This document shows, in pieces, positions 1 through 5,738 of a stretch of DNA of 5,759 bases (position 1 is its first letter; each line of letters starts with the position of its first letter). Source of the DNA: JBKHHU01 sp046539045 (GTDB taxonomy: Bacteria > Planctomycetota > Phycisphaerae > SM23-33); assembly GCA_046539045.1 (NCBI GenBank), contig JBKHHU010000205.1:1-5759 (forward strand), given 5' to 3'. Both the position numbers and the translations under genes were made by a program. The notes beneath the pieces were generated by a model that had not been told where the DNA came from, did no database searches, and was given only the letters and a program-made list of their open reading frames with translations.

Positions 1-186
1 CGCCCGCTCGATCTGCTCATCGGCAGCGGCCTGCCGGGGACCGGACACGACGTTGCCGATAACCACCCCGCCGGCAGCACTGATCACCATCACCCCCACG
101 GCGATCAGCAGGCTTTTGAGCGAGATCAGCCCGCCCTTTTCGCTGTCGTCGTCCATAAACTGATTGAAATCAGAGTCTTCAGCCAT
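1..186 (-). CDS. fliL: FliL-like flagellar basal-body protein, N-terminal part only
   Basis: FliL is a single-span inner-membrane protein that surrounds or stabilises the MotA/MotB stator at the flagellar basal body. Only the first 62 codons are in the window and the frame stays open to the left edge. The visible part has a short acidic cytoplasmic head (MAEDSDFNQFMDDDSEKGG) and then one hydrophobic segment at about residues 22-46, followed by the start of a presumably periplasmic region. The start is chosen because the ATG overlaps the stop of the upstream motB by one base (TGATG) and has GGAGG at 194-198, seven bases before it. The conserved FliL domain lies outside the window, so the name rests on topology and position after the motA-motB genes. 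Another single-span stator-associated protein is possible. Confidence 0.7.
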   Translation of the reverse strand, partial: MAEDSDFNQFMDDDSEKGGLISLKSLLIAVGVMVISAAGGVVIGNVVSGPRQAAADEQIERA

Positions 187-935
187 CAAGTAGCCTCCAT
201 GACAATTAGTACAATGTTCGCGGTGGACGGGTCAATTCCTCGCCGCTTGCTCCACTGTCCGCCGGTCCCGCGGCCCCAGGAGGAGATATCCTGCAGTTCG
301 CCGAGCCCTTTGTTGGCAGCGTAATTGCGGATTGCTTCCTCGGCAGCTCGCGCCCGTCGGGCGGAGACCGCCCACTGGTTCTGCTCGCTTCCCTGGTCTC
401 CGGTCAACCCGACGACCCGTAATCTTATCGGCTGACCGGGGCGGGCACCTGTGAGTTCGTCCATAAATTCCTCAAGGCGTCGGCGCCCGTCTTCTGCCAG
501 CACCTGCCCGTCATCGGAGAAATCCAGATCAAACGGCTGAATGGTCGTCTCGTTCGGCACGTCATCGGCCTTGACCTGCATCATTTCCCGCAACTGCTGG
601 AATGCATTGCGGATTTTGCGGTCTTCAGCATCGATAATGCGCTCGGGTTCGGCCTGCGGATCTTCTTTCATCGGGTGCCGCTTCTGCCGATGCCCGAACT
701 CCACCGGGTCATCCTGCCCGAACAGCGTATCGCGGACATTGATCCAGTTGATTGCCCGACGGAAGGTGGCCTGGCCTTCGTAGAACATCTTCGGTTGCTG
801 CTCCACCGCGAACGACTGCAGCATCACGAAGAACGCCAGCAACAGCGTCACCATGTCGCTGAACGACACAATCCAGGCCGGCGGCCCCTGGTTGTCATCG
901 TCAGGAGGAGTAACATTGGGTTTGTCTTCGCTCAT
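186..935 (-). CDS. motB: MotB-type stator subunit, second copy (OmpA-like domain)
   Basis: MotB forms the ion channel and peptidoglycan anchor of the flagellar stator with MotA. This 249-residue protein has a cytoplasmic N-terminus (1-20), one membrane helix at about 21-43, and a periplasmic part ending in an OmpA-like domain at about 130-249. Asp27 (in WIVSFSDMVTLLLAFF) matches the proton- or sodium-binding aspartate of the family (Asp32 in E. coli MotB). The helix also carries a polar Gln40 near its outer end. In the OmpA-like domain the usual GHTD motif reads GLTGDQ (176-181). The LS..RA helix is well kept as VSARRARAAEEAI (190-202), but the usual C-terminal NRR-type motif is replaced by STANIVLIV. 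The ATG lies within the stop region of the first motB (ATGA, 4-nt overlap) and lacks a strong Shine-Dalgarno sequence, so translation is probably coupled. It is a paralogue and not a duplicate: outside the membrane helix it shares little obvious sequence with the first copy. Confidence 0.9.
   Translation of the reverse strand: MSEDKPNVTPPDDDNQGPPAWIVSFSDMVTLLLAFFVMLQSFAVEQQPKMFYEGQATFRRAINWINVRDTLFGQDDPVEFGHRQKRHPMKEDPQAEPERIIDAEDRKIRNAFQQLREMMQVKADDVPNETTIQPFDLDFSDDGQVLAEDGRRRLEEFMDELTGARPGQPIRLRVVGLTGDQGSEQNQWAVSARRARAAEEAIRNYAANKGLGELQDISSWGRGTGGQWSKRRGIDPSTANIVLIVMEAT
194..198 (-). promoter_or_regulatory. Shine-Dalgarno site of the fliL-like gene
   Basis: The minus strand reads GGAGG seven bases before the ATG at 186, inside the last codons of the second motB. 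It is one of the strongest ribosome-binding sites in the window and fixes the start of the fliL-like gene. It also suggests that this gene is initiated efficiently on its own as well as by coupling to the upstream stop. Confidence 0.75.
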
Positions 936-1618
936 TCGTAGGCACTCTCAGCCAGCAGCGTAATCTGCAACACCCGTCGCCCGCCGAAGCGGCCGCCTTC
1001 CTGCAGCGAGGAGTCCGACAGCCCGAACATCTGAACAGGGAGTCCCGAGTGCTTGACGAAAAACTCGCGGACGCGCCACGACCGGCGGAGGGCGCGATCG
1101 GCTTCCATCTGGCTGCCATGGTCGCCGTCGGTTTCCCGGACGATGACTTTGCAGGGCAGCAGCTTCAGGAATTTCGCCACCATCTGCAGGGCCTCTCGTC
1201 CCTCGCGTGTCAGGGCGTGGCCTTTGCCGTAGAACATCTGCTCGGAAGGAATCGTCAGCACACGGCGGTCTTTGTAGGCGTCCATGCTGACGATCTCGGG
1301 CAATACCTCAGGACGGTCGATGGCCTTCAATTCCTCGTCGGTGGGCATCTCGCTGCCATAGCGGGTATGGTCAACCATGTGCGGAACTTCCTCGACCGGG
1401 CTGTCCAGCGGCTCCTGCTCGGTCGGAAGAATGGTCGGAAACTTCTGCCTGTCCCAGATGCCTTCCAGCGGGGCCAGACTCTTCCGCTCGAACGACGAGA
1501 AGCTCAGCAGCATCACGAAGAAACACAGCAACAAGGTCATGCAGTCGCTGAACGTGACGAGCCAGTCGCCCGTTGTGGATGCTTCTTCCTCTTTGCTCTG
1601 TGCCCGTCGTTTTGCCAT
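932..1618 (-). CDS. motB: MotB-type stator subunit, first copy (OmpA-like domain)
   Basis: This is a 228-residue MotB family protein, the partner of MotA in the flagellar stator. It has a basic and acidic cytoplasmic N-terminus, then one membrane helix at about 19-43 (DWLVTFSDCMTLLLCFF) with Asp25 as the predicted ion-carrying residue, a linker at about 44-116, and an OmpA-like domain at about 117-222. In that domain GHTD is replaced by RETD (161-164), the LS..RA helix is poorly kept (LRRSWRVREFF, 177-187), while the C-terminal arginine pair survives as GGRRVLQI (212-219). Peptidoglycan binding may therefore be altered. The ATG at 1618 has no good Shine-Dalgarno sequence and follows a 233-nt spacer after motA. 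No in-frame ATG or GTG lies between it and the upstream stop at about 1688-1690, which supports this start. It overlaps the second motB by 4 nt. Confidence 0.9.
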   Translation of the reverse strand: MAKRRAQSKEEEASTTGDWLVTFSDCMTLLLCFFVMLLSFSSFERKSLAPLEGIWDRQKFPTILPTEQEPLDSPVEEVPHMVDHTRYGSEMPTDEELKAIDRPEVLPEIVSMDAYKDRRVLTIPSEQMFYGKGHALTREGREALQMVAKFLKLLPCKVIVRETDGDHGSQMEADRALRRSWRVREFFVKHSGLPVQMFGLSDSSLQEGGRFGGRRVLQITLLAESAYE

Positions 1619-1851
1619 GGTTCGGTAATTCGTTTGCTCGCGGTTCCGTCTGCCGTCAGCGACGCGTCGGCCGCCATGTTGCCCTTCTCACTGTCCGGGC
1701 AGCGCTACTTCTTTGGTGCCACGGCGCCCATTGCCCAACCTGGTCCAACGCCGGCGGTGAGCGAATCGAGTCCTGTTTCGCCAACGCCCATCGCGCACCT
1801 ATGGCCTAAGCACTACCACCTGCAGCACTACTGCCTACCCACTCCCAACAC
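1619..1851. other. Unexplained 233-nt spacer between motA and motB
   Basis: This is the only long non-coding stretch in an otherwise compact operon. I see no gene of normal size on the coding strand, no stem followed by a T-run, and no convincing promoter. It does contain short repeats and palindromes: AGCACTAC at 1809-1816 and 1824-1831 (plus strand), CCAACGCC at 1745-1752 and 1781-1788, CGCCCAT at 1725-1731 and 1785-1791, the 10-bp palindrome CGACGCGTCG at 1660-1669, and possible small stems GCGAA/TTCGC (1761-1781) and TGCCC/GGGCA (1680-1701). It could be an inserted repeat element, a structured leader that sets motB expression, or the remains of a small gene. None of these can be decided from this window alone. 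Confidence 0.6.
1809..1831. repeat. Short direct repeat AGCACTAC, two copies 15 nt apart
   Basis: On the plus strand AGCACTAC occurs at 1809-1816 and again at 1824-1831, with the palindrome CTGCAG at 1820-1825 between them. The pair sits about 20 nt beyond the motA stop codon, in the long spacer. Two copies of eight bases may be chance. They are listed because the same spacer holds other repeated words. Confidence 0.4.
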
Positions 1852-2625
1852 CTACACCGTCGGCTTGAACTCTTCACGGTTCTTGACTGAAACGAACGCC
1901 TGCATCTTTTCCCGGACTGCGGTGGGGCTTTCCCCTCGGGTGATTCCGAGCAGGCCCTCGACGATCATCTCCCGAATCAGCGATTCCTTCTTGGAACGGA
2001 TACCGAGTTTGCCGGCCAGCGGAATGAAAATCAGGTTCGCCAGCAACGCTCCGTAGAACGTCGTGATCAACGCGGTGGCCATGCCTTCACCGATCTTGCT
2101 CGGGTCGCTCAAGTCGGCCAGCATCTGCACCAGACCGATAAGGGTACCGATCATCCCGAACGCCGGGGCAGAGGCCCCCATGAATTCGAGGATCTTCTTG
2201 CCCGTCGAATGCCGCTCCTGGAGGTACTGGATTTCCAGGTACAGTTGCTTCTCGATGACGTTTTCTTCCTGTCCGTCGATGACCATCCGCAGGCCCATGA
2301 CCAGGAACGGATCTCGGGCCTCGGGAATCTGTTTTTCGAGGGCCAGGGCCCCGTCGCGCCGGTTGATGGCAGCGTAATTGACCATCTGCTGGATCAGTTC
2401 GTTTTCACCGGGCAGCTGACAGAAGATCGTCTTCCGGATAATCGAGAAGATCCGCAGCACAGTGGGTGCGGGAAAGTGGATCAGCGTGGAGGCAGCCATC
2501 CCCCCGACCACGACCAGCATGGACGGAACGTGCAGGAACATACCACCCCCGGCAGTACCGCCCATGATGGCGATGATGACCAGGGCGAACCCGCATACGA
2601 TTCCGATAATTGTGGCAAGGTCCAA
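1852..2625 (-). CDS. motA: MotA, flagellar stator transmembrane subunit
   Basis: MotA forms the pentameric ring around the MotB dimer. Ion flow through the complex turns the ring against FliG to drive rotor torque. The 257-residue protein has the family's four membrane helices at about 4-23, 33-51, 147-169 and 183-205, with the large cytoplasmic loop between helices 2 and 3. The loop carries NRRDGALALE (88-97), containing the charged Arg and Glu residues that in MotA contact FliG. Pro154 (APAFGMIGTLIGLVQML) and Pro202 (YGALLANLIFIPL) are candidates for the conserved prolines. Threonines in helices 3 and 4 (Thr161, Thr188/189) also occur in both sodium and proton stators, so ion type is undecided. 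The start is TTG: MDLATIIG is the expected N-terminus of this family and a strong AGGAAGGA lies six bases upstream. It follows the motE-like gene by 3 nt and is separated from motB by an unusual 233-nt spacer. Confidence 0.97.
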   Translation of the reverse strand: MDLATIIGIVCGFALVIIAIMGGTAGGGMFLHVPSMLVVVGGMAASTLIHFPAPTVLRIFSIIRKTIFCQLPGENELIQQMVNYAAINRRDGALALEKQIPEARDPFLVMGLRMVIDGQEENVIEKQLYLEIQYLQERHSTGKKILEFMGASAPAFGMIGTLIGLVQMLADLSDPSKIGEGMATALITTFYGALLANLIFIPLAGKLGIRSKKESLIREMIVEGLLGITRGESPTAVREKMQAFVSVKNREEFKPTV

Positions 2626-2628
2626 GGG

Positions 2629-3264
2629 TTATCCTTCCTCTTGAATCCTCTTCATGATCTCGAAGAGTTTGTCGGCGACGGCTTTGTCTTTCATCTCCGC
2701 CAGCAGTTTTCCCGCGTTGCGTTCGCTCATGAACCGGAGGATCTTGGCGGCATCTTCGGCTCGTCCGTTACCGACCATGTTCTCGACGATCTCACAGGCT
2801 GCCGCCGAATCCATCTTGTCGTAGATGCTGGCCTGGTGCTGCAGTTGGGCCCGTTCGCTCTTTAGGATCACGACACGGCGTTTCTCCAGGTCGGCGATGG
2901 CTTCCTTGACGCGGGTCATCGGAGCGGTGAGTTCGAGACGGAGCTTGTCCAGCTCGCGGGCCTGCTCTGTCAGTTGCTCGCGGGCAATATCCAACTGCTT
3001 TTCCCGCTCGGCGAGTTTCCGCTCGCGGTCCTCATACTGCTGGCGGCGTTTCTTCAGATCGGCGATGAGTTGATCGAGCTTCTCTTCTTTCGGGCGCAGG
3101 TCCCCCAGGCCGCCTTCGCTGCCCATCTTGGCCAGCACGCTGGCCTTCGGCTCCACGTTCGACGTCTGATCGGACCGGCTCATCCGGTTCCACAACCACG
3201 TGGCGCCCAATGCGATGCCGAAGCTCATCAGCGTCAGCGACCCGAGCATGATTATGCGTTTCAT
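2629..3264 (-). CDS. MotE-like membrane-anchored coiled-coil protein with MgtE-N-like domain
   Basis: This 211-residue protein has an N-terminal hydrophobic segment at about 4-25 (signal anchor or uncleaved signal), then a charged heptad-rich coiled coil at about 58-140, and a C-terminal helical domain at about 145-208 (IYDKMDSAAACEIVENM and onward) that resembles the MgtE N-terminal/FliG-like superhelical fold. That layout matches the MotE/YlxF group. In Rhizobium, MotE is a periplasmic chaperone for the stator-associated protein MotC, and in Bacillus ylxF lies next to fliJ in the flagellar operon. Here the gene sits between fliJ and motA, which fits a role in stator assembly or motor structure. 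The ATG at 3264 is supported by GGAGA at 3271-3275 with a six-base spacing. The exact function is not shown by the sequence. Family assignment is fairly firm, gene name is not. Confidence 0.75.
   Translation of the reverse strand: MKRIIMLGSLTLMSFGIALGATWLWNRMSRSDQTSNVEPKASVLAKMGSEGGLGDLRPKEEKLDQLIADLKKRRQQYEDRERKLAEREKQLDIAREQLTEQARELDKLRLELTAPMTRVKEAIADLEKRRVVILKSERAQLQHQASIYDKMDSAAACEIVENMVGNGRAEDAAKILRFMSERNAGKLLAEMKDKAVADKLFEIMKRIQEEG
2632..2639 (-). promoter_or_regulatory. Shine-Dalgarno site of motA, supporting the TTG start
   Basis: The minus strand reads AGGAAGGA six bases before the TTG at 2625, within the last codons of the motE-like gene. Together with the family N-terminus it decides the unusual start codon. 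A strong site paired with a weak start codon may hold MotA synthesis at a set level. Confidence 0.75.
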
Positions 3265-3268
3265 ATTG

Positions 3269-3283
3269 CTTCTCCAGGAGAAG
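3269..3283. promoter_or_regulatory. Perfect 7-bp inverted repeat covering the motE-like Shine-Dalgarno site
   Basis: On the minus strand CTTCTCC-T-GGAGAAG forms two seven-base arms around one base, in practice a six-pair stem with a CTG loop. The right arm holds the GGAGA ribosome-binding site of the motE-like gene, six bases before its ATG, in the 33-nt gap after fliJ. A folded RNA would hide the site, so it could tune translation. There is no T-run after it, so it is not a standard terminator. Confidence 0.45.
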
Positions 3284-3297
3284 GCTGTGCGACTGGT

Positions 3298-3756
3298 TTA
3301 TCCGGTTCTGCCGTCGGCGAGGCTTCTGGCGAAGCCCATCACGGCGCTTTCGTCCTGCAACTTCTGGTCTTCCAGGCGCACCTGCCGCAGGTATTCGTCG
3401 TGCGCCTTTCCGCGAAGTTTCTCGAGCATCTGGCGATACATTCGGATCTCGAGCAGTTTTTCCGCGGCCTGTTGCTTTTCCCGCTGCAGGACTTCGACGG
3501 TTTCCTGCAGGTTCCGCTTCTCCGCCTCGTAGCGGGCGATGCTGTTGACGGCTACGTCGTGAATGGCCATCCGCCGCATCAGTCCCTGGCGGGACAAGGC
3601 GGTAAGAATGCCCGCCTTCATCGCCTCGGCCGCCTCTATTTCGCGATAGACCGCTGCGATGCGTCCGGCTATCGCCTGCACTTGGGCTTTCTGGGCGTCT
3701 TCCCGCCGAAGCGTCACGTCCAGCAATCTCTGCAATGACCAGCGGAACCTTCTCAT
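3298..3756 (-). CDS. fliJ: FliJ, export-apparatus coiled-coil stalk protein
   Basis: FliJ inserts into the FliI ATPase hexamer like the gamma subunit of F1-ATPase and links it to the export gate FlhA. The protein is 152 residues, close to the usual 140-150, and is almost entirely helical and charged, as expected for the two-helix coiled coil. The N-terminus RRFRWSLQRLLDVTLRRED is typical of FliJ (RF.fpLq.LLd...), and the C-terminal half has the common pattern EKLR...HDEYLRQVRLEDQKLQDE (112-136). Identification rests on these patterns, the length and the position straight after fliI, since FliJ sequences are poorly conserved. The ATG overlaps the fliI stop by 4 nt (ATGA) and has GAGGAG eight bases upstream at 3765-3770. 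Confidence 0.88.
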   Translation of the reverse strand: MRRFRWSLQRLLDVTLRREDAQKAQVQAIAGRIAAVYREIEAAEAMKAGILTALSRQGLMRRMAIHDVAVNSIARYEAEKRNLQETVEVLQREKQQAAEKLLEIRMYRQMLEKLRGKAHDEYLRQVRLEDQKLQDESAVMGFARSLADGRTG

Positions 3757-5141
3757 CTACCCATCTCCTCGAACTGAACCTGCGGAGGCATCATTTGCCC
3801 TCCACTCTGTTCATTCGGAGTCAACTGCTCCCAGGGACGGGTAATTTCGTCAAGTTTTTCCAGTGTCGTGCGATAGTCGCTCGCCTGACCGATCGGCTGG
3901 ATCAGGAAACCGCGGATGCGGTCGATCAACTGCACCGCCAGGTCGATCTTCGGATTGGCCCCCTCTGCCAGGGCGCCGATGTTGATCAGGTCCTCGGCGT
4001 CGCGGTAGGTGGAGTAAATCGCCCGGAACCGCTGGGCGGCTCGCTTGTGCTGCGGACCGGCCACCGTGTTCATCAGACGACTGACGCTCTGGAGGATGTC
4101 GATGGCCGGGTAGTACCCCTGCTCTGCCAGTTTCCTGCTGAGCACCACGTGCCCGTCCAGGAGCGAGCGAACCTGGTCGGCGACGGGATCGTTCATGTCG
4201 TCGCCTTCGACGAGAATCGTGTAAATTCCGGTAATGCTGCCCCGATCGGTGCAGCCGAGACGCTCGGTGAGCTTCGGGAGCATGCTGAAGACGCTGGGGC
4301 AATAGCCCTTGGTGGTCGGCGGCTCGCCGGCAGCGAGGCCGATTTCCCGCTGGGCCATGGCGAATCGCGTCAGCGAGTCCATCATGAACAGCACATTCTT
4401 TCCGCTGTCGCGGAAGTACTCTGCCACGGCGGTGGCGGTAAACGCCACGCGAACCCGCTGGACGGGCGAGGTGTCGCTGGTAGCGACCACCACGACACTG
4501 CGTGCCAGGCCCTCCGGCCCGAGCGATTCTTCCATGAACTCGCGGACTTCGCGTCCTCGCTCGCCGACCAACGCCAGCACGTTGACATCGGCATCGCTGA
4601 CCCGGGCGATCTCGCCAAGCAGCGTACTTTTGCCCACGCCCGACCCGGCGAAGATACCGATTCGCTGACCCTTGCCGATGGTCAACAGGCCGTCAACGGC
4701 ACGAATGCCGAACGGCAGGGGCTCCCGGATCCGGGTGCGACTCATCGGGGTCGGGCAGTTGGTCTCGAGCGGGACGGTGCTGTCGCATTCGAGCGGGCCG
4801 TGATCGTCGATGGGCCGTCCGAGCGCGTCCAGCACGCGCCCGAGCATGCTCGGGCCGACGGACAGACCGCGGAGTGCGCTTCCAGCCAGGACGACATCGT
4901 TCGGGGCGATGCCCTCAATGCCTTCCAGCGGCATGAGCAGGCGGTTCTGAGCCTGGAAACCGACCACCTGGGCCGGCACGCGACGGCCGTCGGCCAGGCG
5001 GATCTGGCACATCTCGCCCATGCCGACCGGCGGGCCCTTGGACTCGACAGTCATGCCCGCGACGCGCACCACGAGCCCGCGCGACGGCGACAGGTCGAGC
5101 TTCTTCAGGCGGCTATGGTATTTATCCAGGTTCAGTACCAT
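3753..5141 (-). CDS. fliI: FliI, flagellum-specific export ATPase
   Basis: FliI is the cytoplasmic hexameric ATPase of the flagellar type III export system, related to F1-ATPase beta, and helps unfold and load export substrates. The 462-residue protein has the N-terminal beta-barrel domain (about 1-95), the ATPase core (about 96-370) and a C-terminal helical domain. Visible motifs are the Walker A loop AGSGVGKST (165-173, Lys171), VGERGREV (192-199, catalytic Glu194), the Walker B stretch ending VLFMMD (250-255, Asp255) followed by SLTRFAMAQREIGLAAGEPP, and YPAIDILQSVSR (344-355). Nothing catalytic is missing. The last 20 or so residues (about 441-462, rich in Gln, Met and Pro) extend past the usual end. 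The ATG at 5141 lies 3 nt after the fliH stop without a strong Shine-Dalgarno sequence, so coupling to fliH translation is likely. Type III secretion ATPases are close relatives, but the flagellar neighbours settle the call. Confidence 0.97.
   Translation of the reverse strand: MVLNLDKYHSRLKKLDLSPSRGLVVRVAGMTVESKGPPVGMGEMCQIRLADGRRVPAQVVGFQAQNRLLMPLEGIEGIAPNDVVLAGSALRGLSVGPSMLGRVLDALGRPIDDHGPLECDSTVPLETNCPTPMSRTRIREPLPFGIRAVDGLLTIGKGQRIGIFAGSGVGKSTLLGEIARVSDADVNVLALVGERGREVREFMEESLGPEGLARSVVVVATSDTSPVQRVRVAFTATAVAEYFRDSGKNVLFMMDSLTRFAMAQREIGLAAGEPPTTKGYCPSVFSMLPKLTERLGCTDRGSITGIYTILVEGDDMNDPVADQVRSLLDGHVVLSRKLAEQGYYPAIDILQSVSRLMNTVAGPQHKRAAQRFRAIYSTYRDAEDLINIGALAEGANPKIDLAVQLIDRIRGFLIQPIGQASDYRTTLEKLDEITRPWEQLTPNEQSGGQMMPPQVQFEEMGR
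3765..3770 (-). promoter_or_regulatory. Shine-Dalgarno site of fliJ within the end of fliI
   Basis: The minus strand reads GAGGAG eight bases before the fliJ ATG at 3756, inside the Glu-Glu codons near the FliI C-terminus. It supports the FliJ start at 3756 together with the 4-nt overlap. Confidence 0.7.
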
Positions 5142-5144
5142 GTT

Positions 5145-5738
5145 CTATTCCGATCCGCCGAGCCCTTCGGCAGCGACGGAGAGTTTGGCGTCAAGAGTCG
5201 ATTCGACCACGCCTCCTGACCACTCCAGGCGGCACTCGGCCGGAGCGACCGACGGGTCGGCAACGAACTGCAGATTTCCCAAGGGAGACTGATCCTCAGT
5301 GGCCAGCGAACAGGCTTCCAGGTCCGCCGGATGGAGGCGGACAACGACACCCTGGGCGTCCGGGATGCGGCCGAGCGCCTCGTTGACGATCGGGTCGATG
5401 TCGTAGTCTTTGACGTTCACCGCCTGGTTGAGCACGGCCCGTGCAATGGCGATCGACAGGTCCAGGATCTGCGATTCGGCTTCGGTGACGATCTGCCGCT
5501 GGGTCTGCTGCAGTTCGGCGGTGGCGGTCTGCAGAGCCTGCAGCGCCCGGGCGATTTTGCCCTGCTCCTGACGGACGATCTGCTCGGCCTTGGCGCCGAT
5601 CTCCGCGGCGATCTGCTGCTGCATCTGCTCCAGTTCGGCAGCGCTCTGCGGGAGGTGCGGCTCGTCCGGGTCGTTAACTTCCGAGACGCTGACCGCCGCC
5701 AGCGGTGCGGGAAGTCGGATTGTTACGCTCTGTGGCAT
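5145..5738 (-). CDS. fliH: FliH, regulator and docking partner of the FliI ATPase
   Basis: FliH dimers bind FliI, restrain its ATPase and bring it to the C-ring via FliN. The 197-residue protein is somewhat shorter than the E. coli form (about 235). It has a variable N-terminal tail (1-33), a Gln- and Glu-rich coiled coil at about 34-88, and the conserved C-terminal domain at about 88-193. There the family pattern is clear: ILDLSIAIARAVL (91-103), VVVRLHPADLE (131-141), LQFVADPSVAPAECRLEWSGG (156-176 region) and STLDAKL (180-186). This domain is homologous to the peripheral stalk E subunit of V/A-type ATPases. The ATG at 5738 is the only plausible start visible, but no good Shine-Dalgarno sequence precedes it and only 21 upstream bases are in the window with no in-frame stop, so a longer N-terminus cannot be ruled out. 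fliG would be the expected gene further upstream. Confidence 0.9.
   Translation of the reverse strand: MPQSVTIRLPAPLAAVSVSEVNDPDEPHLPQSAAELEQMQQQIAAEIGAKAEQIVRQEQGKIARALQALQTATAELQQTQRQIVTEAESQILDLSIAIARAVLNQAVNVKDYDIDPIVNEALGRIPDAQGVVVRLHPADLEACSLATEDQSPLGNLQFVADPSVAPAECRLEWSGGVVESTLDAKLSVAAEGLGGSE

Noticed and set aside
186..1618. The two motB genes as a recent duplication or a single frameshifted gene
   Set aside because: Each has its own N-terminus, membrane helix and full OmpA-like domain, and outside the helix the two proteins are clearly different, so they are intact old paralogues.
1680..1701. TGCCC/GGGCA stem as a terminator after motA
   Set aside because: The stem has only five pairs with a 12-base loop and no T-run follows on the minus strand.
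1705..1721. TGGCAC at 1716-1721 (minus strand) as the -24 element of a sigma-54 promoter for motB
   Set aside because: The -12 element does not follow: the expected TTGC-like word is absent and the nearest GC is at the wrong spacing.
1049..2056. Open frame of 335 codons on the plus strand covering the motA-motB spacer
   Set aside because: It runs antisense across the first motB, the spacer and part of motA and shows no domain, membrane or repeat pattern of its own. Only the spacer part could matter, and that is reported separately.
2209..2865. Open frame of 218 codons on the plus strand opposite motA and the motE-like gene
   Set aside because: It is antisense to two well-supported genes, with an Asp/His/Gly-rich composition typical of a shadow frame.
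3850..4302. Arg- and His-rich 150-codon frame on the minus strand inside fliI
   Set aside because: It is a second frame of the fliI ATPase core, with composition typical of frame-shifted GC-rich coding sequence and no sign of a separate start.
3735..5219. Open frame of 494 codons on the plus strand opposite fliI
   Set aside because: It lies opposite clear fliI coding sequence and reads as His-, Arg- and Gly-rich text with no recognisable domain. Long antisense frames are common in GC-rich genes.
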